DNA of 64,000 nt from Mesoterricola silvestris (GCF_030295405.1 NZ_AP027080.1:1860001-1924000), one strand, 5' to 3'; shown: positions 31,950 through 40,572, counted from the stretch's first letter. Notes: generated by a model not told the origin, from the letters alone. Made by a program: numbers and translations.

Positions 31950-32516
31950 ATGAAACGCACCCTAGTCGTCGCCGACGAGACCGTCGAGCTCGAGATCTAC
32001 CGCCGCCGCGGCACCACCGTCATGACCTGGGACGGCGTGGAGGTTCCCCTGGACATCGTGAAGGTGGAGCGCTCCAGCTATTCCATCATCATGGAGGGGC
32101 GCAGCGTGGGCGTGAACATCGACCGCATCCGCAACCCCGATCCGGATCTCCACGGCTTCCGGGCCGCCACCTACGACGGGGCCTACGAGTTCACCCTGCA
32201 GGACCCGCGCAAGGCGCTCCTCGCCGAGGCCATGGCCCGCAGCAAGCGCAGCGAGGCCAAGCTCCTCATCGCCCTCATGCCCGGCAAGGTGCTCAAGCTC
32301 CTCGTGCAGCCCGGGGACATCGTGGAGGAGGGCCAGCCCCTGCTCATCCTCGAGGCCATGAAGATGCAGAACGAGTACACGGCCCCCACCGCCAGCCGGG
32401 TATCGGCCATCCACGTGGAGGAGGGCGCCAACCTGGAGATCCACGCGCCCATGATCTCGCTGCAGAACCTGGAGCCCGCCGAAGGGGAAGGCCCGGAATC
32501 CGCCCCCAAGGGGTGA
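31950..32516 (+). CDS. Biotinyl-domain carrier protein
   Basis: 188 residues. The C-terminal biotinyl domain (about 105-175) has the biotin attachment motif EAMKM (Lys138), with IALMPGKVLKLLVQPGDIVEEG before it. The N-terminal 90 residues (beta-rich, VMTWDGVEVPLDIVKVERSS) resemble the region that precedes BCCP in propionyl/methylcrotonyl-CoA carboxylase alpha chains. Paired with the upstream carboxylase-like protein, it looks like a split alpha subunit. The biotin site is intact although the partner's catalytic residues are not. Confidence 0.85.
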   Translation: MKRTLVVADETVELEIYRRRGTTVMTWDGVEVPLDIVKVERSSYSIIMEGRSVGVNIDRIRNPDPDLHGFRAATYDGAYEFTLQDPRKALLAEAMARSKRSEAKLLIALMPGKVLKLLVQPGDIVEEGQPLLILEAMKMQNEYTAPTASRVSAIHVEEGANLEIHAPMISLQNLEPAEGEGPESAPKG

Positions 32517-32551
32517 CCGCATCGCCCGCCTCCGGGCGGCAGGGGATTGGC

Positions 32552-34567
32552 ATGGCAGGTGAGCCCATGGATGGCGCGGAGCCAGTGCTGGACGTCCTGG
32601 GGACGGTCCAGGCCAGTGAAGCCAGGTACCGCGCTCTGGTGGAGGCCTCGGCCCAGATCGTGTGGACCTGCGACGCCCGGGGCCGGGTCACGGAGGATTC
32701 CCCCTCCTGGCGGGCCTACACGGGCCAGACCCCGGGGGAGTGGCTGGGCCTGGGCTTCGAGGCCTGCATCCACCCGGAGGACCGCCTCCGGGCCCTGGAA
32801 ACCTGGCATCGGGGCCTCCGGGAGGGCCGTAGGGTCCAGCAGGAGTACCGGCTCTGGCACCACAGCGGCCAATGGCGGTGGAACCACGTGCGGGCGGTGC
32901 CCCTGCTGGGGCCAGGCGGGGCCGTGGAGTCCTGGGTGGGCATGAACATGGATATCCATGACCGGCTCTCGGCCCAGAGGATGCAGACCGCCCTCTACGG
33001 GATCTCCGAGGCGGCCCGGGGCCTGGGGGACCTGTACGTGCGCATCCACGGGATCATCAAGGCCTTCATGCCCGCGGAGAACTTCTACGTGGCGCTGCTG
33101 GACCCCGGCGGGGATACGGTGCGCTTCCCCTACTTCGTGGATGAGAACGATGCGCCCCCGCCGGCCCTGAGGATGGCCCGGGGCCTCACGGAACTGGTGC
33201 TGCGCAGCGGGGCGCCCTGGCGCCTGGATCCGGACCGCATCGAGGAACTCGTGCGGGGGGGCACCGTGGTGCTGCGCGGAGAGCCGCCCCTGGACTGGCT
33301 TGGCGTTCCGCTGTCCATGGACGGGCGCATCCTGGGGATGCTGGCGGTGCAGAGCTACCGGGGCGACGTGCACTACTCCCAGTCCGATCTGGCGCTGCTG
33401 CAGTTCGTCTCCGGCCAGATCGCCGCGAGCCTGGAGCGCCAGCGCGCCGAGGAGGAGCGCAAGCGGCTGGAGGCCGACCTCCAGCACGCCCAGAAGCTGG
33501 AGAGCCTGGGCAGCCTCGCCGGCGGGGTGGCCCACGACATGAACAACGTGCTGGGCGCCATCCACGCCGTCACCCAGACCCTCAAGGCCGCTTATGCCGG
33601 CGAGGACCGCCTCCTGGGTTCCATCGGCACCATCGAACGCGCCGCCGTGCGGGGGCGCGACCTGGTGAAGGGCCTGGCGGATTTCGCCCGCAAGGATCTG
33701 CGGGAGGCCTGCGCGGTGGACCTCAACGAGGTGGTGGGGCAGGAGTGCGAGCTCCTCAGCCGCACCCTCCTGCAGCGGGTGCGCCTGGACGTGGCCCTGG
33801 AGCCCGGGCTGCCCCGGGTCATGGGAGAGCCCGGCGCCCTGGGCAGCGCCTTCATGAACCTGTGCGTGAACGCCGTGGACGCCATGCCCGAAGGGGGCGC
33901 CCTGGTCATCCGCACCCGGAGCCTGCCGGGGGACCTGGTGGAACTGGCGGTGGACGACACCGGCCAGGGCATGGAGCCCTGGGTGCTCCAGCGGGCCATG
34001 GAACCCTTCTACACCACCAAGCCCTACGGCAAGGGCACCGGCCTGGGCCTCGCCATGGTCTACAGCACGGCCAAGGCCCACGGAGGCACCCTCACCCTGG
34101 ACAGCAGGCCCGGGGAGGGGACCCGGGTGCGCCTGCGCCTTCCGGCCCTGGCCGGGGCCCCCGCGCCTGCCGCGGCGGAACCCGTGGACACCGATCCCGG
34201 CAGGCCCCTGCGCATCCTCCTGGTGGATGACGACGACCTGATCCGGGATGCCGCCCCGGAACTGCTTGAACTGCTGGGCCACCGGGTGGCCACCGCATCC
34301 AGCGGACCCGAGGGCCTGGCCATGCTGGACCTGGACCCGGACGTGGACGTGGTGCTCCTGGACGTGAACATGCCCGGGATGAGCGGCCTCGAAACCCTGG
34401 CCCTCCTTCGCGAACGCCACCCCAGGCTGCCCGTGATCCTGGCCACGGGCTTCCTGGGGGACGCCACCCGGCACCTCCTGGCCACGGACCCCCACCTGCT
34501 GGCCCTGGCCAAGCCCTACACCCTGGAAGAGGCCCGGGTGAGGCTGAAGGAAGCCGTCAGTCGGTGA
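32552..34567 (+). CDS. Hybrid PAS-GAF histidine kinase with receiver domain
   Basis: 671 residues from the ATG at 32552 (AGGGG 8 nt upstream). A PAS domain (about 20-130, PAS/PAC ending VGMNMDIHDR) is followed by GAF (about 140-290) and HisKA with GGVAHDMNNVLGAIH. Then come HATPase (N box MNLCVNAVDAMP, G boxes DDTGQGM and GKGTGLGLAMV) and a C-terminal receiver (LLVDDDDLIRDA, phospho-Asp in VVLLDVNMPGMSG, Lys in ALAKPYT). No membrane segment, so it is cytosolic. It lies 35 nt after the biotinyl gene, possibly the same operon. The target regulator is not encoded nearby. Confidence 0.9.
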   Translation: MAGEPMDGAEPVLDVLGTVQASEARYRALVEASAQIVWTCDARGRVTEDSPSWRAYTGQTPGEWLGLGFEACIHPEDRLRALETWHRGLREGRRVQQEYRLWHHSGQWRWNHVRAVPLLGPGGAVESWVGMNMDIHDRLSAQRMQTALYGISEAARGLGDLYVRIHGIIKAFMPAENFYVALLDPGGDTVRFPYFVDENDAPPPALRMARGLTELVLRSGAPWRLDPDRIEELVRGGTVVLRGEPPLDWLGVPLSMDGRILGMLAVQSYRGDVHYSQSDLALLQFVSGQIAASLERQRAEEERKRLEADLQHAQKLESLGSLAGGVAHDMNNVLGAIHAVTQTLKAAYAGEDRLLGSIGTIERAAVRGRDLVKGLADFARKDLREACAVDLNEVVGQECELLSRTLLQRVRLDVALEPGLPRVMGEPGALGSAFMNLCVNAVDAMPEGGALVIRTRSLPGDLVELAVDDTGQGMEPWVLQRAMEPFYTTKPYGKGTGLGLAMVYSTAKAHGGTLTLDSRPGEGTRVRLRLPALAGAPAPAAAEPVDTDPGRPLRILLVDDDDLIRDAAPELLELLGHRVATASSGPEGLAMLDLDPDVDVVLLDVNMPGMSGLETLALLRERHPRLPVILATGFLGDATRHLLATDPHLLALAKPYTLEEARVRLKEAVSR

Positions 34568-35696
34568 CCGCGAAGACCACCTTCTCGTTGCGGAACCGGT
34601 CCTTGGCCAGCAGCTTCACCGTGGCCTGGGTGTGGTCCGGGTTGAACGCCAGGGTGTAGTGCTTGTCCTTCACCAGGGACCCGGGCACGACGTTGATCTT
34701 GTTGATCTTCTCCAGGCCCGCGTCGGCGGCGGTGATGGTGATGGAATCCTGGGACCTCAGGTCCGCGGTCTTGGTGAAGGCCTGGTCGTTCCAGTTGGAA
34801 CCGGCCCGGTCCTTGGAGAACACCGGCACCACGATGATGCCTTCGTCCTCGAGCACCTTGCGCCGGCCCACCAGGTAGTGGACGGAATTCAGCAGGGCCT
34901 GCTGGGTCTGGCTGGCGGCCGTGAGCACCTGCAGGTCCTTGGTCATGCGCTCCTTTTCCGTCCGCATGCTCTCGATGTCGGCCGTGAGCTTCTCGGACTG
35001 GGCGGTGAGGTCCACGATGTGGGCCTGCAGCTCCTTGCTGCGGGCCTCGGCCTGGTCACGCTCGCCTTCGATGCGGGCCTTGCGGTCCGCCTGCAGCTGG
35101 GTGGGACTCAGGTCCGCCTTGCCCTGGGCCACCCAGGACCCGTAGACGCCATTGCTGTAGAAGTGGTAGACGTGGAACCCCGGCGCCAGCTGGTCCATGG
35201 TGAGCACCTTGGCCACCAGCTCCTTGGCCTTGGCCTCGGGCACGCCGCGCTTCCTCAGGTAGCGCATGGCCATGTCGTAGTGGGTGTCGTCGGCCTTGGC
35301 GATCTCGGGCCGGGGCAGGACCGCCCGCAGGTGGCCGATCTTCTCATTGAGGCCCTTGATCTCCTTGTCCTTGTCCAGGACCTCCTGGAGCAGGGCCTGG
35401 TAGGAGCTGTTCTTCTCCACCTTGATGCGGGCCTCCAGGGCGGTCTTCTGTTCCGGGGTCAGTTCCAGGGTGTCCGGGTTGGGAGCCACGTTGGTGACGC
35501 CGGCCTGGGCCAGCTTCTTCTGCTCCTCGGCGCTGGCGGTGCCGGCCTTCTGGTTGAGGGTCTCCAGCTCGGCGGCCTTCTGGGAGAGGTCCTTGACCTC
35601 CTTTTCACCCGCATTGCGTCCGCAGGCGGGGGCGATCATGAGCGCGGCCGCCGCCGCGGCGGCCAGGAAGGAGTTCGATAGGGTTGTCCGTGTCAT
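34557..35696 (-). CDS. Exported coiled-coil protein, function unknown
   Basis: 379 residues. The N-terminal export signal ends in IAPACGRN (Cys25), probably a lipoprotein although the lipobox has Pro at -2. Coiled-coil segments flank a central helical region (about 30-130 and 205-270; QSEKLTADIESMRTEKERMTKDLQVL). The last 100 residues are beta-rich (YTLAFNPDHTQATVKLLAKDRF). It has no enzyme motif. The 3' end overlaps the convergent hybrid kinase gene by 11 nt. A structural envelope role is possible but unproven. Confidence 0.65.
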   Translation of the reverse strand: MTRTTLSNSFLAAAAAAALMIAPACGRNAGEKEVKDLSQKAAELETLNQKAGTASAEEQKKLAQAGVTNVAPNPDTLELTPEQKTALEARIKVEKNSSYQALLQEVLDKDKEIKGLNEKIGHLRAVLPRPEIAKADDTHYDMAMRYLRKRGVPEAKAKELVAKVLTMDQLAPGFHVYHFYSNGVYGSWVAQGKADLSPTQLQADRKARIEGERDQAEARSKELQAHIVDLTAQSEKLTADIESMRTEKERMTKDLQVLTAASQTQQALLNSVHYLVGRRKVLEDEGIIVVPVFSKDRAGSNWNDQAFTKTADLRSQDSITITAADAGLEKINKINVVPGSLVKDKHYTLAFNPDHTQATVKLLAKDRFRNEKVVFAVTD

Positions 35697-35924
35697 GGCT
35701 TTCTCCAGGTGCGTGGGGCCGGGATGGGAAGATCGCCCGGCTTCGGGTTGGATGAAGGGACCTCCATGAAAAGGTCGGCACGATGCCTACCCGCCTTGCG
35801 GTGCGCCAAGGGGGTGTGGAGCGGGTCCCACCCCATCGGGGGCAGGTCCGGGTTTGGCTATTGGATGACCGGGGCCGCCGGGATGTTCCAGGCACGGCCG
35901 CTTGTTTTTATCTATTAATTGCAA

Positions 35925-36389
35925 CTAGGGCGCAGAGAGGGCGAGGGTCCGGGGGTGGACGAGGCGGTCGAAGTCCAGGTACCGCATGCGCACCACTTCC
36001 GTATGGGAGCCCGCGTTGAAGGCGATCTCCTCGTTGGAGGCCAGGCGGGGGTCCACGAAGACATCCATGCGGTACAGGTTCCCGAAGGGCGGCATGGCCC
36101 CCAGCTCGCACCCGGGGAAGTCGCTGCGGAATTCCGGTTCCCGGGCCAGGTCCAGGTTCACGGCCCCGGTGCCCCGGCGCAGGAGATCCAGGTCCACCTT
36201 GCGGGTGGCGGGCAGCACCGCCATGGCCAGGTGGTCGTCCACCTTCACCACGACGGTCTTGGCCACCTCCCGGCCCTTCACGTGGGCGGACTCGGCCACG
36301 TCCATGGCGGTATAGGCCTTGGAGTGGGTGATGGAGAGGTATTTCACCTCGTGGTCATCCAGGAAGCTCTTCAGTTTCGCGACAGGCAT
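35925..36389 (-). CDS. YbaK/EbsC-family aminoacyl-tRNA deacylase-like protein
   Basis: 154 residues from the ATG at 36389 (AGGAGGT just upstream); a longer in-frame extension lacks a site. The YbaK fold is indicated by GREVAKTVVVKVDDHLAMAVLPA, with the substrate Lys of the KTxxxK type, and by GCELGAMPPFGNLYRMDVFVD. Such proteins hydrolyse misacylated tRNAs (ProXp family, YbaK) in trans. Which tRNA is edited cannot be told. An AT-rich palindrome lies about 90 nt upstream. Confidence 0.85.
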   Translation of the reverse strand: MPVAKLKSFLDDHEVKYLSITHSKAYTAMDVAESAHVKGREVAKTVVVKVDDHLAMAVLPATRKVDLDLLRRGTGAVNLDLAREPEFRSDFPGCELGAMPPFGNLYRMDVFVDPRLASNEEIAFNAGSHTEVVRMRYLDFDRLVHPRTLALSAP

Positions 36390-36479
36390 ACGTACCTCCT
36401 TGGCCGTCGACGGTTTGGAACCGAAGCATCGGGCATCGATCCGTTTTCGCAAGGGAGGGATTCGAGGGCTCTCGCAATT

Positions 36480-36496
36480 ATATGATTCGATCATAT
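36480..36496. promoter_or_regulatory. AT-rich palindrome, candidate operator
   Basis: ATATGAT-TCG-ATCATAT (7-bp perfect arms) stands out in a GC-rich setting, between the YbaK-type gene and the small plus-strand gene at 36632. It is followed by CCGTTCAT (36501) and CCGTTCAG (36522), 21 bp apart, like the repeats at 5598-5635. Confidence 0.4.
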
Positions 36497-36631
36497 GAAC
36501 CCGTTCATCCCCGGATTTGACCCGTTCAGGGGAACTTCGGGGTCCCCGGCACCGGACGGAGGTATGGTCCTAGGGTACCCCTCCGGAGGCCACTCCAGGC
36601 GCCGGAGGGGATCCTCCCTGGGTTGCGCCAC

Positions 36632-36823
36632 ATGATGCAGACCGCCAAACCGAGAATCCCCGTCGTCCTGAGCGAAATGGAAATCCATTGGCTCATCACC
36701 TGGCATGACCTGAACCTCCGGGAATGCTCGGGAACCACCACGGAATGCGACCGGGACTGGAGCGCCCTCCGCCGGGAGGAACTCCTCACCGCCTGGGACC
36801 GCACGCCGGGGGGCGCGAAGTAG
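36632..36823 (+). CDS. Small hypothetical protein
   Basis: 63 residues starting MMQTAKPRIPVVLSEMEIHW. The frame has strongly GC-biased third positions, which favours a real gene, but no clear ribosome-binding site. It is predicted to be soluble and helical, with two Cys and five Trp. No family is recognised. A TTG three codons upstream is an alternative start. Confidence 0.5.
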   Translation: MMQTAKPRIPVVLSEMEIHWLITWHDLNLRECSGTTTECDRDWSALRREELLTAWDRTPGGAK

Positions 36824-36868
36824 CGGGGCCCATTCGTCGCTCCGGTCAAAACCCGGTTTCCCTTCTTT

Positions 36869-37010
36869 CCCCAGCGCCCCAGCGAGCCCCCAGCGCCCCA
36901 GCGTTTAATTCTTTTTCTGGAATTCCCGGCGCCGATGGTTCCCATCTCGCCGAAGGCAACCTTGAAAAGTAAAAACGCAGAGACGCTGGGGACTCGCTGG
37001 GGCGCTGGGA
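36869..37010. repeat. Foldback repeat beside tRNA-Gly
   Basis: A left arm rich in CCAGCGCCCCAGCGAG (36869-36906, ending GCGTTT) faces an inverted arm at 36973-37010 (AAACGCAG, then CTCGCTGGGGCGCTGGG). The arms are about 38 nt with a few mismatches and enclose about 66 nt. They also contain a short GCGCCCCAGCG tandem. This is a different sequence from the GTCCCGGAC family. Confidence 0.6.
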
Positions 37011-37021
37011 AAAGCGGGTAC

Positions 37022-37054
37022 AAAAAAACCCCAAAACCTCATGGTTTCGGGGTT
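37022..37054 (-). terminator. Rho-independent terminator of tRNA-Gly
   Basis: On the minus strand AACCCCGAAACC pairs with GGTTTTGGGGTT (one mismatch pair) around a 4-nt loop and runs into a T tract, directly after the tRNA. Confidence 0.75.
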
Positions 37055-37059
37055 CTAGT

Positions 37060-37134
37060 TGGAGCGGGCGATCGGGATCGAACCGACGACGTTCAGCTTG
37101 GGAAGCTGACATTCTGCCACTGAATTACGCCCGC
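37060..37134 (-). tRNA. tRNA-Gly, anticodon CCC
   Basis: 75 nt including an encoded CCA. The acceptor stem GCGGGCG/CGCCCGC is perfect. The D arm is typical of glycine tRNAs (TAATTCAGTGGCAGAA). Anticodon stem TCAGC/GCTGA encloses TTCCCAA, giving anticodon CCC. The T stem GTCGG/CCGAT has one G-T pair around TTCGATC. A terminator follows. It reads GGG. Confidence 0.95.
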
Positions 37135-37260
37135 GCTTGCCTTGCCTGTCTTCGCCCTTGGGGGATCGGAACGGGCAACGGTCACCGTATCACGACGGGG
37201 GGAAGGGGGTCAACCTGGGTGCTATGCTGTCGGCGGAAGTATCGACCCCTCGGAGGTTCC

Positions 37261-37980
37261 ATGAAGGTTCTAGCGGGTTTGCCCGTGCTTTGCGCGGTGG
37301 CGGCCCTGGCGGCGGCACCCCATCGCACCAACTGGGAATTGAAGGAGTTCACCTGGGTGAAGCTGGTTCCGGCCGAAGGCGGGGCGGCGCCCTCCCAGCA
37401 TCCGGTGGCGCTGGACGCGGAGGCGCTGCGGCGCAATCTGCGGGCGCTGCGCTTCGAGGAGGGGGCGCTGTTCGAGGCCAAGGAGGTGGACCAGTTGGTC
37501 AAGCCCCTGCTGGAGGCCTTCGCGGTGGCCGATCCGGGGGAGGACCTGGTGCTGCTCAGCACGGGGCGCCGGGGCGGGGGGTTCCTGAACCCGGCCTTCG
37601 GGGTGACGGCGCGGCTCTTCGTGGAAGGGGGCAAGGTGCAGATGATCGTGCGGGACGCGCGGCTGGACTTCGTGGACCGCTTCCGGGTGCGGGGCGACAA
37701 GCCCGAATTCACCTACGGCTCCCGGACGGACGCCGGCAAGGCCGCGATCACCGGGGAGGGCCTGGCCTCCCGGCGCGCCGACTGGGTGGAGTTCCCGGCG
37801 GTGCCCTACGCGGCGCCGGCGCCGGTGCTGCCGGGCTTCCAGGGGGCCGCGGAGCCCCGGGCCGCCCCGGCCGAGGGTCCCGAGGCCCGCCTGCGGGCCC
37901 TGAAGCGCCTGCGGGACGAGAACCTCATCACCGAGGACGAGTACCAGAAGAAGCGCCAGGAGATCCTGAAGAGCCTCTGA
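37261..37980 (+). CDS. Secreted protein with C-terminal SHOCT domain
   Basis: 239 residues from the ATG at 37261 (GGAGG 4 nt upstream). A signal peptide (VLAGLPVLCAVAALAAA) precedes a domain of about 170 residues with no recognised family. The last 32 residues (LRALKRLRDENLITEDEYQK) form a SHOCT motif, a short helical hairpin often at protein ends that promotes assembly. Its 3' end overlaps the convergent lpxK gene by 53 nt, so the SHOCT codons are antisense to the lpxK end. Confidence 0.75.
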   Translation: MKVLAGLPVLCAVAALAAAPHRTNWELKEFTWVKLVPAEGGAAPSQHPVALDAEALRRNLRALRFEEGALFEAKEVDQLVKPLLEAFAVADPGEDLVLLSTGRRGGGFLNPAFGVTARLFVEGGKVQMIVRDARLDFVDRFRVRGDKPEFTYGSRTDAGKAAITGEGLASRRADWVEFPAVPYAAPAPVLPGFQGAAEPRAAPAEGPEARLRALKRLRDENLITEDEYQKKRQEILKSL

Positions 37981-38989
37981 GGCGCTCCAGGACCCAGGCC
38001 TCCAGGGGCTCGGCCCCCGTCACCCGCTGCTCGGCGATCCAGATGGGCAGGCCGGTGGCGCGGGCGGGGTCCAGCTTGACGGCGTCCTTCTCCGTGCACA
38101 CCAGGCCCCCGGCGCCCGCGGCCCGGGCCTCGGCCTCCAGGGCCCCCAGGCGCGGGCCCAGGGCCTGGTGATCCCGGAAGGCACGGCTGCCGGTCCAGGG
38201 GGCGCCGGCCACCAGGAGATCGGCGAAGAAGGCCTCCGGGTGGCCCAGGGCGCAGAAGGCGAAGAGGGGCCCCGGGGCGCCCAGGGGCAGGGGGATGCGC
38301 GCCCCGGTGTCCAGGCGCCGCAGGGCCGTGATGGCGAAATCCACCCAGAACACCGGGCCCCCGGACCCGAAGCGGGCCCACCAGGCCAGGATGGCGTCCC
38401 GGTCGGCCCGGGCGCCCCGGGTGACCACCAGGCAGGAGGCCCGGGCCGCCGAGGCCGCGGGCTCCCGCAGATCGCCCAGGGGCAGCATGCGGCCGTTGCC
38501 CCAGCGGCGGACCCCGTCCAGCAGCAGCAGGTCCAGGTCCCGGTGGAGGCCCCGGTGCTGGAAGCCGTCGTCCATGATGAGGAGGTCCGGCCGGGGGGAA
38601 AGGGCCAGGGCCCGCAGGGCCGCGTGGTGCCGCCGCCGGCCCACCACCACCCGCCCCGGGCCCAGGCGCCGGGCCATCATGAGGGGCTCGTCCCCGGTCT
38701 GGGCCGGGTCGGAGCCGGGGCCCACCTCCATGGGGTCCAGGTCCCGCCTCCCCCCGTAGCCCCGGGAGACCACCGACGCGATGAGGCCCTCCGCTTCCAA
38801 GGTTTCGGCCAAGTGGAGGGTCACGGGGGTCTTGCCGGTGCCTCCGGTGGTCAGGTTGCCGATGGAGACCACGGGAACGTCCACCCGGGCAGCGCGCTCC
38901 GGGTGGCGGTCGAAGGCGCGGTTCCGGGCCGCCACGATCCCCCCGTAGAGCGGGGCCAGGGGCGCGAGGATCCACCGGAGAAGATGCAT
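37928..38989 (-). CDS. lpxK: Tetraacyldisaccharide 4'-kinase LpxK
   Basis: 353 residues from the ATG at 38989 (MHLLRWILAPLAPLYGGIVA, the usual family start); an ATG 15 codons upstream is an alternative. LpxK phosphorylates the 4' position of the lipid A precursor at the inner membrane. The P-loop SIGNLTTGGTGKTPV, then SRGYGG, MDDGFQHRGL and VCTEKDAVKL are all present. It shows the organism makes lipid A, so a Gram-negative envelope is expected. The 3' end overlaps the SHOCT gene. Confidence 0.94.
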   Translation of the reverse strand: MHLLRWILAPLAPLYGGIVAARNRAFDRHPERAARVDVPVVSIGNLTTGGTGKTPVTLHLAETLEAEGLIASVVSRGYGGRRDLDPMEVGPGSDPAQTGDEPLMMARRLGPGRVVVGRRRHHAALRALALSPRPDLLIMDDGFQHRGLHRDLDLLLLDGVRRWGNGRMLPLGDLREPAASAARASCLVVTRGARADRDAILAWWARFGSGGPVFWVDFAITALRRLDTGARIPLPLGAPGPLFAFCALGHPEAFFADLLVAGAPWTGSRAFRDHQALGPRLGALEAEARAAGAGGLVCTEKDAVKLDPARATGLPIWIAEQRVTGAEPLEAWVLERLRGSSGSPGASSGTRPR

Positions 38990-39079
38990 CCCCCAAGCAT
39001 AAAGGGAAAAATCGCCCGCCAGTGAAGTTCCCATCGGAAGGGAAGGCAGGTTATCTTTAGATCCATCCCTCGGTTACCC

Positions 39080-39805
39080 ATGTCCGATTCGAACTTCATA
39101 GGCCAGAGCAAGCTCACCTTCAAGGAGGGGGAGATTGTGTACCGCAAGGGCGATCTGGCCCAGACGATGTACGTGATCCTCACGGGCAAGATCCGCATGT
39201 ACGTGGGCACCGAGCCCCAGGGGGACTGGTCCGAGGAACTGGCCAAGGGCGATTTCTTCGGCGAAGGCAGCCTCCTGGAGCCCATCCCCCGCCACCACAC
39301 GGTGGTGGCCCTGGAGGACACCGAAGTGGTGACCATCTCCCGGGGCACCTTCCTGCGCATGATCCGCCAGAACCCGGAAGTGTCCGTGAAGATGATGCAG
39401 CGCCTGGCCCAGCGCAACCGCGAGCTGGCCGGCCGCGTGGACCCGGAGCCCTTCAAAGGCGCCAAGGCCAAGGCCCAGCCTACCTCCGTGAGCCTCGTGT
39501 CCGTCATCTCGGGGCGGAAGTTCAACATCCTCTCCCACGGCGCCCTCGTGGGCCGCTACGACCCCAACACCGGCATCCACCCCGATATCGACCTCACCGA
39601 GGAGGACCCGCAGCTGAGCGTCTCCCGGCGCCACGCGCGGATCCTCTGCGAGCACAACCGCTACTTCCTGGTGGAGGAGCACGGCGTGGCCAACGGCACC
39701 TACATCAAGGGCGAGCGCCTTCCCCCCGGCGACGCCCGGGAGCTGAAGGCCGGGGACCGGGTGGGCTTCGGCATGGTGGTGCTCTTCTTCGAGAAGCCCG
39801 CGTGA
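39080..39805 (+). CDS. Cyclic-nucleotide-binding domain plus FHA domain protein
   Basis: 241 residues. A cNMP-binding domain (about 10-125; GDLAQTMYVILTGKIRMYVG and KGDFFGEGSLL) is joined to an FHA domain (about 140-240; SVSRRHARILCEHNRYFLVEE then NGTYIKGERL). The phosphate-cassette Glu is kept (GEGSLL), but the usual RxA segment is diverged (PRHHTVVA), so nucleotide binding is uncertain. There is no DNA-binding domain. It probably links a second messenger to phospho-Thr recognition. The next gene overlaps by 4 nt. Confidence 0.85.
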   Translation: MSDSNFIGQSKLTFKEGEIVYRKGDLAQTMYVILTGKIRMYVGTEPQGDWSEELAKGDFFGEGSLLEPIPRHHTVVALEDTEVVTISRGTFLRMIRQNPEVSVKMMQRLAQRNRELAGRVDPEPFKGAKAKAQPTSVSLVSVISGRKFNILSHGALVGRYDPNTGIHPDIDLTEEDPQLSVSRRHARILCEHNRYFLVEEHGVANGTYIKGERLPPGDARELKAGDRVGFGMVVLFFEKPA

Positions 39806-40035
39806 TCAGCGTCGAGGTGTGGCGCGACGAGCACGGCGTCACCTGGGAGCTGGTCCAGCTCGGCCTGGACGAGACCGGCGGCGGCTGCATCATCCGCGAA
39901 GGCTTCAGCACCCTGGACCGCGCCGACGGCGACGTGCGCGAAGGCGTCGAAGTCATCGCCCGCTTCGGCGACGTGGAGGACGCCCGCGCCTACCTGGAAT
40001 CCGAAGGTTTCGAACTCTTCACCTCCAGAACCTGA
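39802..40035 (+). CDS. Small hypothetical protein coupled to cNMP/FHA gene
   Basis: 77 residues; GTG start overlapping the preceding stop. It is acidic, with a probable beta-beta-alpha make-up (ISVEVWRDEHGVTWELVQLG; GDVEDARAYLESEGFELF). No family is recognised. Overlap implies translation coupled to the cNMP/FHA protein. Confidence 0.6.
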   Translation: MISVEVWRDEHGVTWELVQLGLDETGGGCIIREGFSTLDRADGDVREGVEVIARFGDVEDARAYLESEGFELFTSRT

Positions 40036-40120
40036 TCCCCGCCCCCCGAAGCGGATCGGGAGCCGAGGGCACTGGGAACGCATGCGCGCGGTTTGGACCT
40101 TTCGGCCGGTCCAATCCTTC

Positions 40121-40518
40121 CCCGCCGGGGGCTGCGGGGGGATCGTCGAGGTTCCTGGGGGAGAGGGCGGCCCATGCGGTCCCGGACCGGCGCCCCGACC
40201 CAACGGTAGCGATTTCGCAGCAGCGAGCTGCTGCGAAATCGCTTGCCGTGATCCATGGATGAGAGGTGGCGGAGGCGTTCAAAAAAAACCGCTCCCGGTC
40301 CTTCGGATGCAGGTCGAAGCATCCCTTCCGCGCGATGCCGAAGAAGCGCACCCCACGCCCTCCTTCACCCGTCCTCAATGGACAACGGCAAGCAATTTCG
40401 CAGCAGCTCGCTGCTGCGAAATCGCTACCGGTGGGTCGGCGCGCCGGTCCGGGACCGCATGGGCCGCCCTCTCCCCCGGGAACCTCGTCGATCCCCTTCG
40501 CAGCCCCCGGCAGGGAAC
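40121..40518. repeat. Foldback element A
   Basis: The 537-nt gap 40036-40572 lies between convergent genes and holds two inverted copies (40121-40262 and 40375-40518) of a unit of about 140 nt. Each unit reads CCGCCGGGGGCTGC-like start, GCGGTCCCGGAC, CCGACCCA(A/C)CGGTA and then a hairpin: AGCGATTTCGCAGCA (40208-40222) with its inverse (40229-40243) in the first, 40392-40426 in the second. The units differ at few positions. The spacer between them has no gene. Confidence 0.75.
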
Positions 40519-40572
40519 GCTTGGGCCGGCCGGGAGGACCCGGTCCCGGCGCCCCCAGCCGGATGCCCCGAC

